Assembly (NCBI GenBank): GCA_024763115.1
Contig: JANTGB010000024.1
Location: 1 to 13,905 of the forward strand
From: Desulfobulbaceae bacterium
Lineage (GTDB): Bacteria > Desulfobacterota > Desulfobulbia > Desulfobulbales > SURF-16
Length of the DNA: 13,905 nt
Direction of reading: 5' to 3'
This document shows, piece after piece, positions 6,534-13,905 of this stretch. The notes under the pieces were generated by a model, which worked only from the letters and a program-made list of their open reading frames with translations, did not search any database and was not told the origin of the DNA. Positions within the stretch are counted from its first letter, which is position 1. Each line of letters begins with the position of its first letter. Made by a program: the position numbers and the translations under genes.

Positions 6534-7715
6534 TTATGAATAAAACCGGGCAATGGTTTCAACAACATATTGCTGCATGTCAGCGGTTAATTCCGGGTAG
6601 ATCGGCAGGGCCAGAGTTTCATGGGTCGCCTTTTCCGCCTGCGGAAATTTTCGGTCAACGCAGCCAAAATTTTTAACGCATTTTTGCTGGTGCAGGGCCA
6701 GAGGATAATAAATTTCCACCCCAATAGAATTATCCTGCAGAAAATCACGGAGCCCGTCCCGCTTCCGTACTCGAATAACATACTGATTATAAATATGATA
6801 ATCTTCTTCCGCTGCCCCGTCCCGGGATTTATAGATAGCAACCGGCAGCTTAACCATGCCCTTATCCACCAACCCGGCCCGGCCGAACAGTTCATTATAA
6901 CGCTCGGCATTCCGCCGCCGCCCCTTATGCCAGGCGGCCAGGCGGCTCAGCTTGACCCGCAGAACCGCAGCCTGGACTGCGTCAAGACGAAAATTACCCC
7001 CAATTACATCATGAAAATATTTAGGCTCAGCCCCATGATTGCGGAGAATTTTAATCTTTGCCGCCAGTTTCTTATCATGGGTTACCACCATGCCCCCATC
7101 CCCCATTGCCCCCAGATTTTTACTGGGAAAAAAAGAAAAACAGCCGCAGACGCCAAGGCTGCCGGCCTTATGCCAGACTGTGCGGCCATTCTCATCAACC
7201 GGACAGGCTGCCCCTATGGCCTGAGCCCCATCTTCGACAACAGGAATACCGTAAGCGTCAGCTGATTTCATTATTTGATTCATATCAGCGCACTGGCCAT
7301 AGAGATGAATCGGCATAATTGCCTTAACCCGCTCCCGCACATTTTTATTATCCAGGATTTCAGCCAAACCTTCAGGGTCAATATTATAAGTTTCAGGGTC
7401 AATATCAACGAAAAGCGGTCGGGCTCCCAGCCGGGCAATGCTGCCCACAGTGGCAAAAAATGTATATGGAGTGGTGATAACCAGATCATCCCGGCCAACC
7501 CCCAGGGCCATGAGAGAAACCAGCAGAGCATCCGTACCGCTGGAAACGCCGACCGCGTAATTAACTCCGCAGTAGTCGGCAATTTCTCTTTCCAGCCCCT
7601 CAACTTCCGGTCCCTGAATATAACGGGTAGAATCAACAACCTCGGTAATCCGGGCAACAATTTCGTTACGCAGAGGAACCAGCTGCGCCTTTAAATCCAG
7701 TAATGGTATATTCAT
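6534..7715 (-). CDS. DegT/DnrJ/EryC1-family PLP-dependent nucleotide-sugar aminotransferase
   Basis: A 393-residue enzyme of typical family size (~370-400) and intact. It should transfer an amino group, usually from glutamate, to a keto-sugar nucleotide in the cytoplasm, making amino sugars for O-antigen, capsule or glycan. Visible landmarks: N-terminal IPLLDLKAQ; RYIQGPEVEGLE (31-42); SSGTDAL phosphate-binding turn (58-64); PIHLYGQCADM (135-145); EDGAQAIGA with D162 for the pyridine nitrogen; FFPSKNLGAMGDGG (195-208) with Schiff-base lysine K199; C-terminal YYPLALHQQK and LPIYPEL. WbpE-type (UDP-3-keto-GlcNAcA) or QdtB/FdtB-type (dTDP-3-keto sugar) substrates are both possible, so no symbol is given. 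It starts 44 bp after rpoH and is probably co-transcribed with it. Only a distant AAGG (about 12 nt) serves as a ribosome site. Confidence 0.92.
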   Translation of the reverse strand: MNIPLLDLKAQLVPLRNEIVARITEVVDSTRYIQGPEVEGLEREIADYCGVNYAVGVSSGTDALLVSLMALGVGRDDLVITTPYTFFATVGSIARLGARPLFVDIDPETYNIDPEGLAEILDNKNVRERVKAIMPIHLYGQCADMNQIMKSADAYGIPVVEDGAQAIGAACPVDENGRTVWHKAGSLGVCGCFSFFPSKNLGAMGDGGMVVTHDKKLAAKIKILRNHGAEPKYFHDVIGGNFRLDAVQAAVLRVKLSRLAAWHKGRRRNAERYNELFGRAGLVDKGMVKLPVAIYKSRDGAAEEDYHIYNQYVIRVRKRDGLRDFLQDNSIGVEIYYPLALHQQKCVKNFGCVDRKFPQAEKATHETLALPIYPELTADMQQYVVETIARFYS

Positions 7716-7759
7716 ATATTATAACTGCCTTAAATACTTATTAATTAACAAATAACAGC

Positions 7760-8725
7760 TCACGCCCGCCACTGGTGGAACACCTGATTTAGAAAATATT
7801 TGATATCAGGAATCTCCTGTTCAAGATATTTTTTCATTTTTTTCAATAAATTTGCCTCAATCTGTCTGACTCTTTCCCTGGAAATACTAAACCGGTCAGC
7901 TATCTGCTGTAAAGTTAAAGGGTCATCATTCAACAGGCGGGAAGCAAGGATTGCCTTTTCTTTATCATTAAGATTTTCTTTTAATTTTTCCAGTATCTGG
8001 TTGAGCCGTTCCCTGATTTCCTGTTCCGCGACATTTTCTTCAACCGAAGGCCCGCCGGAAGGAATAAAACTTTTCTGCTCATCATCCGAGTCCTCCCTGA
8101 CCGGGCTTTCCAGCGAAACATCCCAGTTATCCATCCGCTGGCTCATTTCAATAACCTCGCCTTCCTTAACATTCAGGCGCTCGGCCAGCAGTTTTACTTC
8201 CGGTTTAAAGCCCTGTGATTCAAGAAGTTTTTTCTCCTTGTTAAGGCCAAAAAATAATTTTCTCTGGGCTTGGGTGGTACCGATTTTGACCAGCCGCCAG
8301 TTATCCATAATATATTTCAGGATATAGGCCCTGATCCAGTAAGCGGCATAATAAGAAAATTTAACGCCACGATAGGGATCATATTTTTTTACTGCCTGCA
8401 CGAGGCCGACATTGCCTTCCTGAATTAAATCAAGAAAATTCTGCATCCAGTATTTTTGAAAATCCATGGCCACCTTGACGACCAGGCGCAAATTAGCGGT
8501 TACCAGCTTATACGCGGCATCAGGGTCACCTGTTTCCTGAAAACGAACAGCAAGCTCTTCCGTCTCCTCGCGACTCAGTAACTGATGCTGACTGATTTCC
8601 TGCAGATAGCGGTGCAGGGCCGAATGGCCCACTGCCGGCAGGTTTTTATCATCCGGCAGGGCCACCAGAGCATGCAGATTTTCACTGCTCGTTTCCGAGG
8701 GCGGAATTTTAACTTTTTTATCCAT
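7760..8725 (-). CDS. rpoH: RNA polymerase sigma-32 family factor (RpoH, heat shock)
   Basis: A 321-residue group-3 sigma factor, somewhat longer than E. coli RpoH (284) because of an N-terminal extension (~35 residues) and a C-terminal tail. Region 1.2 begins near HRYLQEISQ (38-46). Region 2 includes DLIQEGNVGL (99-108) and YWIRAYILKYIMDNWRLVK (129-147). The stretch QAQRKLFFGLNKEKK (152-166) is the RpoH box that separates sigma-32 from RpoD and RpoS. Region 4.2 carries the helix-turn-helix LTLQQIADRFSISRERVRQIE (270-290, given as landmarks). It lacks region 1.1. An in-frame TAA lies 12 nt before the ATG, so the start is firm, yet no Shine-Dalgarno is seen. In E. coli, rpoH synthesis is limited by mRNA structure; I see only a small TGCCC/GGGCA hairpin (8750-8762) in the leader. 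The aminotransferase follows 44 bp downstream. Confidence 0.9.
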   Translation of the reverse strand: MDKKVKIPPSETSSENLHALVALPDDKNLPAVGHSALHRYLQEISQHQLLSREETEELAVRFQETGDPDAAYKLVTANLRLVVKVAMDFQKYWMQNFLDLIQEGNVGLVQAVKKYDPYRGVKFSYYAAYWIRAYILKYIMDNWRLVKIGTTQAQRKLFFGLNKEKKLLESQGFKPEVKLLAERLNVKEGEVIEMSQRMDNWDVSLESPVREDSDDEQKSFIPSGGPSVEENVAEQEIRERLNQILEKLKENLNDKEKAILASRLLNDDPLTLQQIADRFSISRERVRQIEANLLKKMKKYLEQEIPDIKYFLNQVFHQWRA

Positions 8726-8773
8726 AAAAATGTCTTAATCAAAAGGAAGTGCCCACAGGGCAGTTAGATAATA

Positions 8774-8811
8774 ATTATAAAGGCTGGAAGAGAACTCCCA
8801 GCCTTTATAAT
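8774..8811 (-). terminator. Hairpin terminator after the histidine kinase gene
   Basis: A perfect 14-bp stem (8774-8787 with 8798-8811; ATTATAAAGGCTGG and its complement) closes a 10-nt loop. It lies 58 bp past the kinase stop codon and 49 bp before rpoH. The stem base is AU-rich but no long T run follows on either strand, so it is an imperfect intrinsic terminator. It probably insulates rpoH from kinase transcription. Confidence 0.65.
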
Positions 8812-8868
8812 AAAAATATAATGCGTTTACCCTGTGAAAATTTACATAGTAATCTAATTCAAAATTTT

Positions 8869-11526
8869 TTACGAGAGACTTTCCCCACTGAAATCAATAC
8901 CAGCCATTTTCGCAATCTGCTCCAGAATCTCAGTAGCGCCGTAATAATCAAAACGATCCAGTCGGCGGGCAAAAAGTTTTATGTGTCTGGCCAGGCCGGT
9001 ATCGGCAGTCAGTAACAGAAGTTCCCCCAGACAGCCATGGGCGGCAAAATCATTCCTGACAAGATATCCATGCAACGTATCCAGCAGGTCTTCCAGTCTT
9101 TTCAGGTCTGCCGGAAGCTGATCCTTGGATAATTTTACCTCAAGCGGCCAGGATTGTTCTTCATCCTTGTTGATGTTGCATTTTTTCAGGCAGTCGGCTA
9201 TGGCTCTAAATAACTCAACAGAATTAAGCGGTTTGGAAATATATCCATTCATGCCGGCGGCAAGACATGCCCGGCGATCTTTTTCCATGGCATGAGCAGT
9301 TAAGGCTATAATCGGCAAATCTATCAAATCTGCTTGCCGTCTGATAATTTCGGTTGCCTCTATGCCATCCATTTCCGGCATCTGGATATCCATCAAAACT
9401 ATATCGAAGACTTCATTCCGGAGAATATCCACAGCCTCGCGGCCATTATGAACAGAGGTAACCACCATGTCGCCACTGTGCAAAACCTCTTCGGCAACCT
9501 GTTGATTAATAGAGTTATCCTCAACCAGTAAAACAGCAGTGCCGGCTACTTTCCGCTTTAAGCTTTTTAGATCGTTACATTTATCTTTCCGGTTATAAGT
9601 AACGGATGCAAAGTGGGAAAATGAAGTATCAAATAATTCAATGAGTTGCGCTCGCTTTATCGGCTTTCGGAGAAAACCGGCAATCCCGGCCTGATCAGCT
9701 ATCATTATCTCATTTTCCTTGCCACAGGCAGTAAGCATAATAACAACCGGCAGCTTATCAGGCTGTATATTCCGCTTCATCCGGGCAAAAACCTGTAGGC
9801 CGTTTGCGTCAGGCATTTGTTGAGCAAGCAATACCAGTTCATACGCATTATGCTCCTGTTCTTTTTGCAGTTCAGTAAGAACATCAAGCCCACTGGCCGC
9901 AGATCCGACCTGCATGCCGAATGATTCCAGCAAATCAATCAGCATGTCCCTTACAGCCGGGCTGCCGTCGGCAACCAGAGCCCTTCTGCCCTGTACCGCC
10001 TCGACAATATAAGATAAATCCTCATGGCCAAAGTCAACAACATCACAGATAACAGTAAAGAAAAAAGTGCTGCCCCGGCCCGGCTCACTTTCAACCCGGA
10101 TATCGCCGCCCATCATCATGACAAGTCGTTTACAGATCGTCAGCCCCAGTCCGGTTCCACCATATTTTCTCGTAGTTGAACCGTCGGCCTGAGTAAAGGG
10201 ATCAAAAAGAGTATCAATCTGTTCCGGCTCTATACCGACACCGGTGTCACTGACCGAAAACTGCAGTTCCACTCGCTGCCTGGTCTTGTTTTTAACCCTG
10301 GCCCGAACCACGACCAAACCCCTTTCAGTAAATTTCAGGCTGTTACTGAGCAGATTAATCAAAATCTGCCGCAGCCGGAGCGGATCACCCCGCAAGCCTG
10401 TGGGCACATCACGATCAGCTGCAATAACCATCTCAATTTCTCCTGAAGAGGTAAATTCACAAAACAGGTCGGTCAGGCTGTCAAGCAGTTCGTCAAGGCG
10501 AAAATCAGTCTTTTCAATATCGAGCATTCCCGCTTCAACCTTGGAAAAATCAAGAATATCATTGATTATGCCCAGAAGAGAATGGGATGATGAGTTGATA
10601 ATTTCCAGATATTGGTCAACCTGTTCGGAAACCGGCTGCTGGCGGGAAAGTTCGGACATACCGATAATAGCGTTCATCGGTGTCCGTATTTCATGACTCA
10701 TATTGGCCAGAAATTCACTCTTGACCTTATTTGCTGTTTCCGCCTCATCCTTGGCTTTTTTCAGTTTCAATGTTCTCTCGGCCACCATCTCTTCCAGATG
10801 ATCACGATGCCGGGCCAGTTTGCTGTCCCTGTCCTGAATCACGGTCAGCATTTTATTAAACCCTTCTATGAGTTGACCAAGCTCATCCCTGCCGGTCGTT
10901 TCCGCCCGCACGGAATAATCTTTTCTTTTAATGACCGAGCTGATTGTCCGGGCCAGGTTAACAATGGGACTGGTAATGGCCTTGCGCAACTTGCCTGAAA
11001 TAAAAAGAGCTATGGCCAGGGCGATCATACTTACGACCGTCAGAGTTAAACAAAAACGTATTAACCGGTTATGCAGCTCTGCCAGATCGGAACGAATAAA
11101 AACCGTACCCAGATTTTCATCCTTGAATTTGATCGGTCGAAAAATTTCAAGGCTGTCATTTATAAAACGGAAACTATCATTCCCAGGCTCGGGCCACTCC
11201 GGCGGCCGGGCAATATTATTCCTGACATAACGGGCAAAAATATCACCTCCCCCGGTATATATTCCGGCGGCTATAATATGAGGTTCGGCCTGCAAAGCGG
11301 CCAGTGTTTCTTCCGCAGCGCTCTGATCCCGGAAGGAAAGCGCCGCCGTACTGTTACTGCCGACAATATCCGCCTGGATAACCAGATTCCTTACCATGGT
11401 TTGCCTGACAATATGCTGATCATAGACCAGCAAAAAAAGACCGGCCACAAACATAGCCACACAGTTTGTCAGGGTAGCCAGAAGAATTATCTTTTGTTTT
11501 ATGGAGAGATTGTGTAAAAAGCGCAT
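8869..11526 (-). CDS. Hybrid sensor histidine kinase, CHASE8-HAMP-HisKA-HATPase-REC-REC
   Basis: An 885-residue inner-membrane sensor kinase. Order: TM1 (~12-36); periplasmic CHASE8-like sensor (~37-153; NSTAALSFRDQSAAEETLAAL at 58-78 is typical); TM2 (~155-177); HAMP (~178-232); coiled linker; HisKA with MSHEIRTPMN (276-285, phospho-His H278); HATPase with NLLSNSLKF (391-399), DTGVGI (427-432) and GGTGLGL (456-462); receiver 1 (~514-635); receiver 2 (~663-782). Receiver 2 is intact (E669/D670, D713, T743, K765). Receiver 1 keeps D520, T599 and K621 but has Ala568 where the phosphorylated Asp should be, so it cannot be phosphorylated there. The C-terminal helical region (~800-875) lacks the HxxKG signature of an Hpt domain. 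No response regulator is adjacent; an Hpt partner elsewhere is expected. The upstream start is constrained by an in-frame TAA 9 nt before the ATG. Confidence 0.93.
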   Translation of the reverse strand: MRFLHNLSIKQKIILLATLTNCVAMFVAGLFLLVYDQHIVRQTMVRNLVIQADIVGSNSTAALSFRDQSAAEETLAALQAEPHIIAAGIYTGGGDIFARYVRNNIARPPEWPEPGNDSFRFINDSLEIFRPIKFKDENLGTVFIRSDLAELHNRLIRFCLTLTVVSMIALAIALFISGKLRKAITSPIVNLARTISSVIKRKDYSVRAETTGRDELGQLIEGFNKMLTVIQDRDSKLARHRDHLEEMVAERTLKLKKAKDEAETANKVKSEFLANMSHEIRTPMNAIIGMSELSRQQPVSEQVDQYLEIINSSSHSLLGIINDILDFSKVEAGMLDIEKTDFRLDELLDSLTDLFCEFTSSGEIEMVIAADRDVPTGLRGDPLRLRQILINLLSNSLKFTERGLVVVRARVKNKTRQRVELQFSVSDTGVGIEPEQIDTLFDPFTQADGSTTRKYGGTGLGLTICKRLVMMMGGDIRVESEPGRGSTFFFTVICDVVDFGHEDLSYIVEAVQGRRALVADGSPAVRDMLIDLLESFGMQVGSAASGLDVLTELQKEQEHNAYELVLLAQQMPDANGLQVFARMKRNIQPDKLPVVIMLTACGKENEIMIADQAGIAGFLRKPIKRAQLIELFDTSFSHFASVTYNRKDKCNDLKSLKRKVAGTAVLLVEDNSINQQVAEEVLHSGDMVVTSVHNGREAVDILRNEVFDIVLMDIQMPEMDGIEATEIIRRQADLIDLPIIALTAHAMEKDRRACLAAGMNGYISKPLNSVELFRAIADCLKKCNINKDEEQSWPLEVKLSKDQLPADLKRLEDLLDTLHGYLVRNDFAAHGCLGELLLLTADTGLARHIKLFARRLDRFDYYGATEILEQIAKMAGIDFSGESLS

Positions 11527-11587
11527 CCGGTATTACCCCGTCATTGACAATATGGATGACGGATTTTATTATTTACTAATTTATCAT

Positions 11588-11640
11588 GTAACAACTCACG
11601 GGGGTAGCGGTTAATTTCCATAAGCCCCTGTGTTTGTAAC
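11588..11640. repeat. 53-bp GTAAC-bounded palindromic repeat
   Basis: The left arm GTAACAACTCACGGGG (11588-11603) matches the inverted right arm (11625-11640) at 13 of 16 positions. The inner part is homologous, in opposite orientation, to 6387-6432. Its right GTAAC overlaps the start of the next unit, where the junction GTAACTGGTTAC (11636-11647) is itself nearly palindromic. Confidence 0.7.
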
Positions 11641-11787
11641 TGGTTACAGGGTGCAGGTAAACGACCAGCGGGAGACTCCGGGATATTTTTGCGATCAGGC
11701 CGGCACCCTTCGGGCATAAACTCCGCGTATTAGTCAAACGTAAGCCGGACTGATCTCAAAAAAATCCGGTGTCCTGTGAGCAGTTAC
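11636..11787. repeat. Compound 152-bp palindromic repeat
   Basis: Its ends are GTAACTGGTTACAGGGTGCA and, inverted from 11787, GTAACTGCTCACAGGACACC. Inside is a second inverted repeat, GATCAGGCCGGC (11693-11704) against GCCGGACTGATC (11744-11755), 11 of 12 matching. The interior also repeats the modules AGACTCCG and AAACTCCG. It looks like one unit nested in another. Confidence 0.6.
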
Positions 11788-11811
11788 TTTATCATTAAAA
11801 GTAACTGCTCA
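11777..11811. repeat. Perfect 14-bp hairpin joining two repeat units
   Basis: TGAGCAGTTACTTT (11777-11790) and AAAGTAACTGCTCA (11798-11811) pair perfectly around a 7-nt loop. The hairpin is formed by the facing ends of two neighbouring palindromes, a head-to-head pair like REP/BIME arrays. No T tract follows, so it is not an obvious terminator. Confidence 0.75.
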
Positions 11812-11881
11812 TGGGGTAAGCGCCTTTAAAAACAGGGTATAAACTCCGACTCCGAATATATGGTACCCTGTAAGCAGTTAC
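11801..11881. repeat. 81-bp GTAAC-bounded palindromic repeat
   Basis: The left end GTAACTGCTCATGGGGTA and inverted right end GTAACTGCTTACAGGGTACC match over most of their length. The interior carries the family's AAACTCCG module. It ends 89 bp before the lepA start and would fall in or near its promoter or leader. Confidence 0.75.
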
Positions 11882-11970
11882 CATTAAAGTTATCTGCCAA
11901 TCAGTTTAACATACTATCGGCATGTGGTAAATTAATAACAATCATTCAATCCGGCGACTTTTGGACACTA

Positions 11971-13767
11971 ATGAAAAATATAAGAAATTTTAGCATAATA
12001 GCACATATCGACCATGGGAAGTCAACCTTGGCTGATCGTCTTATCCAAACCTGCGGCATGGTAAAAGACCGTCAGTTCAAGGAGCAGCTTCTGGATAATA
12101 TGGATATTGAACGGGAAAGAGGCATAACAATCAAGAGCCAGACAATATGTCTGCCCTATAAGGCCGAAGACGGCAAAAATTATATCCTTAATCTGGTTGA
12201 TACCCCCGGCCATGTTGATTTCAGCTATGAGGTTTCCAGGGCGCTCAACTCCTGTGAAGGTGCGTTGTTACTTATTGACGCTTCCCAGGGAATTGAGGCC
12301 CAGACCCTGGCCAATCTCTACCTGGCCATGGAAAATGACCTGGAGATTATTCCGGTTATAAACAAAATAGACCTGCCCTCAGCCGACCCGGAAACAGTTG
12401 CCCTGCAAATTGAAGAAGATCTCGGCCTGGACAGTGACCTGGTTCAGATGTGTTCCGCCAAGACCGGCGAAGGGGTAGCGGATATCCTTGAGGCTATTGT
12501 TAAAATTCTGCCGCCTCCCGAGGGTGATGTTAATGCCCCGCTTCAGGCTCTGATTTTTGACGCCAACTATGATCCGTTCCGGGGCACGGTTATTTCCTGC
12601 CGGATCATTAACGGTCGGGTAAAGGCGGGTGATAGAATTATTTTCATGTCAAATATGGCGGAATACCGGGTTGAAGAGGTAGGAATTTTTCATCTCCAGC
12701 GTCGGCCGGTAAAGGAATTGCAGGCTGGAGAGGTCGGTTATATTCTGGCTGGGATAAAAACCGTCAGTGATACCAGGCCCGGCGACACCATAACTCTGAA
12801 AGCAAATCCAGCCGCAGAACAGCTGCCCGGTTTCCGGGAGATACAGCAGGTTGTTTTTTCTTCCATTTATCCCATCAGCACCGATGAATATGAAAATCTG
12901 GCCACTGCCATGGAAAAGCTGAAATTAAATGACGCAGCCCTGACCTTTCAAAAAGACTCCTCAAACGCCCTGGGGTTCGGTTTTCGCTGCGGTTTCCTCG
13001 GACTGCTCCACCTTGAGGTTATCCAGGAGAGACTGGAAAGAGAATTCGATCTTCCCATTATCCTTACCGTTCCCTCGGTATGTTATCATTTTTATCTGCA
13101 GGACGGCGCCATGCTCGAGGTGGATAATCCGGCCCATTTCCCTGATCCTGCCGGCATTGACCGAACCGAGGAACCATTTATCAAGGCGACGATTCTCATG
13201 CCGGATCGTTATATGGGCACGGTTATGAACCTGTGCATGGAACGACGGGGAGAGAACACCAACTATCATTACCCAATGCCGGGCCGTATAGAACTTACCT
13301 GCGAACTGCCCCTGGCCGAGGTTATTTATGACTTTTACGACAAGCTGAAGTCAATTACCCAGGGGTATGGTTCCTTTGATTACGAGCTGCTCGATTACCG
13401 TCCCAGTGATCTGGTCAAACTCGACATTCTGGTCAATGGTGAACGGGTTGACGCCCTTTCCCAGCTTGTCCACCGTTCAAATGCCAGGGCCAGGGGACTG
13501 CATGCCTGTGAACGGCTCAAGGAGGAAATTCCCCGCCAGATGTTCAAAATCGCTATCCAGGGAGCAATCGGCGGGACAATTATCTCCCGGACAACCATAT
13601 CGGCCCTGCGCAAGGATGTAACGGCAAAATGTTATGGCGGCGACATCAGCCGGAAACGGAAATTGCTCGAAAAACAAAAGGCAGGTAAAAAACGGATGAA
13701 AACCGTGGGTAATGTGGATATTCCCCAGAAGGCCTTTCTTGCCGTGTTGAAATCGGAACAAACATAA
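11971..13767 (+). CDS. lepA: Elongation factor 4 (LepA), ribosome back-translocating GTPase
   Basis: A 598-residue translational GTPase, matching E. coli LepA (599). It begins MKNIRNFSIIAHIDHGKST, essentially the family N-terminus, which fixes the start here rather than at the in-frame ATG 111 bp upstream, which lies inside a repeat. G motifs: AHIDHGKST (11-19), RGITIKSQT, DTPGHVDF, NKID and SAKTG. Domain II and EF-G-like domains III and V follow, then the LepA-specific C-terminal domain with GGDISRKRKLLEKQKAGKKR and the ending QKAFLAVLK. LepA binds ribosomes at the membrane or in the cytosol and acts on stalled elongation or 30S maturation. No Shine-Dalgarno is evident (only GGA, 5 nt away). 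No lepB follows, unlike the common lepA-lepB order. A T6 run (13774-13779) after the stop has no convincing hairpin. Confidence 0.97.
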   Translation: MKNIRNFSIIAHIDHGKSTLADRLIQTCGMVKDRQFKEQLLDNMDIERERGITIKSQTICLPYKAEDGKNYILNLVDTPGHVDFSYEVSRALNSCEGALLLIDASQGIEAQTLANLYLAMENDLEIIPVINKIDLPSADPETVALQIEEDLGLDSDLVQMCSAKTGEGVADILEAIVKILPPPEGDVNAPLQALIFDANYDPFRGTVISCRIINGRVKAGDRIIFMSNMAEYRVEEVGIFHLQRRPVKELQAGEVGYILAGIKTVSDTRPGDTITLKANPAAEQLPGFREIQQVVFSSIYPISTDEYENLATAMEKLKLNDAALTFQKDSSNALGFGFRCGFLGLLHLEVIQERLEREFDLPIILTVPSVCYHFYLQDGAMLEVDNPAHFPDPAGIDRTEEPFIKATILMPDRYMGTVMNLCMERRGENTNYHYPMPGRIELTCELPLAEVIYDFYDKLKSITQGYGSFDYELLDYRPSDLVKLDILVNGERVDALSQLVHRSNARARGLHACERLKEEIPRQMFKIAIQGAIGGTIISRTTISALRKDVTAKCYGGDISRKRKLLEKQKAGKKRMKTVGNVDIPQKAFLAVLKSEQT

Positions 13768-13810
13768 TCGGCCTTTTTTCTCAGCAGTAACAGCAGTTCT
13801 TCATATTTTT

Positions 13811-13848
13811 GTAAGCGTTCACCAGCACCTCACGGAGTCTACGCTTAC
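13811..13848. repeat. GTAAGCG/CGCTTAC inverted repeat with ACTCCG module
   Basis: GTAAGCG (13811-13817) and CGCTTAC (13842-13848) are inverted. Read on the minus strand the unit begins GTAAGCGTAGACTCCG, sharing both blocks with 48-70. It is therefore probably a fragment of the same palindromic family. Confidence 0.5.
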
Positions 13849-13857
13849 CTCTTCGCC

Positions 13858-13905
13858 CGTTTGGGCCTTCTCGAATAGCACAAGTATGCTTCGAAGTCCC
13901 AAACG
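13858..13905. repeat. 48-bp imperfect palindrome at the window end
   Basis: CGTTTGGG at 13858 is mirrored by CCCAAACG ending at 13905, with partly matching inner arms (CTTCTCGAA against TTCGAAG, plus TGCT/AGCA). The element may continue past the window. It does not match the GTAAC ends and could be a different repeat type or the inside of a larger one. Confidence 0.5.

Larger units (their letters stand above)
11527..11970. other. 444-bp divergent intergenic region, kinase versus lepA
   Basis: About two thirds of this gap (11588-11881) is a run of GTAAC-bounded palindromes. The remaining ~90 bp before lepA is AT-rich and should hold its promoter, but I found only a weak -10 candidate (TACTAT, 11912-11917) with no good -35. 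An in-frame ATG at 11860 lies inside a repeat end and is not a plausible start. Confidence 0.6.

Noticed and set aside
6338..6676. 112-residue plus-strand reading frame
   Set aside because: It runs through the palindromic repeats and then antisense to the aminotransferase; its composition is that of repeat sequence.
8774..8802. TATAAT on the minus strand as a promoter for rpoH
   Set aside because: The hexamer is part of the terminator stem and the position 17 bp upstream reads GCTGGG, not a -35 box.
11860..11970. 37-residue N-terminal extension of lepA from the upstream in-frame ATG
   Set aside because: The ATG lies inside a palindromic repeat end, and the family N-terminus MKNIRNFSIIAHIDHGKST starts at 11971.

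Overview
The window looks like chromosomal core sequence from a Gram-negative bacterium. It has an outer-membrane beta-barrel protein with a Sec signal peptide, an RpoH-type sigma factor, a CHASE8/HAMP hybrid histidine kinase, greA and lepA. Protein style, moderate GC and abundant small intergenic palindromes suggest Desulfobacterota (former Deltaproteobacteria). That placement is inference from protein character, not a database result.

Layout. Positions 1-406 hold repeat remnants and a regulated promoter for a FadR/YsiA-like TetR regulator (407-1006, +). A long series of minus-strand genes follows. In transcription order they are: hybrid histidine kinase (11526-8869), a hairpin terminator, rpoH (8725-7760), a DegT-family sugar aminotransferase 44 bp further on (7715-6534), a 653-bp repeat-rich gap, a 1381-residue TPR plus beta-barrel outer-membrane protein (5880-1735), and greA (1673-1188). 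lepA (11971-13767, +) is divergent from the kinase across a 444-bp gap that is also full of palindromes. More palindromes follow lepA to the end of the window.

Working together. The aminotransferase (nucleotide-amino-sugar synthesis) and the TPR/porin protein (architecture of PelB/PgaA/BcsC exopolysaccharide exporters) could both serve surface polysaccharide. The repeat-rich gap separates them, so co-transcription is uncertain. greA, lepA and rpoH are housekeeping or stress genes of transcription and translation. The kinase is an orphan with no response regulator beside it.

The least ordinary content is between the genes. A family of palindromic elements is bounded by GTAAC/GTTAC, with consensus end GTAACTGCTCACAGGGT. 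It occurs as chains of abutting or overlapping units at about 6066-6530 and 11588-11881, with related fragments at both ends of the window. I found no CRISPR array, transposase, prophage, tRNA or rRNA, and no multi-gene defence or toxin system.
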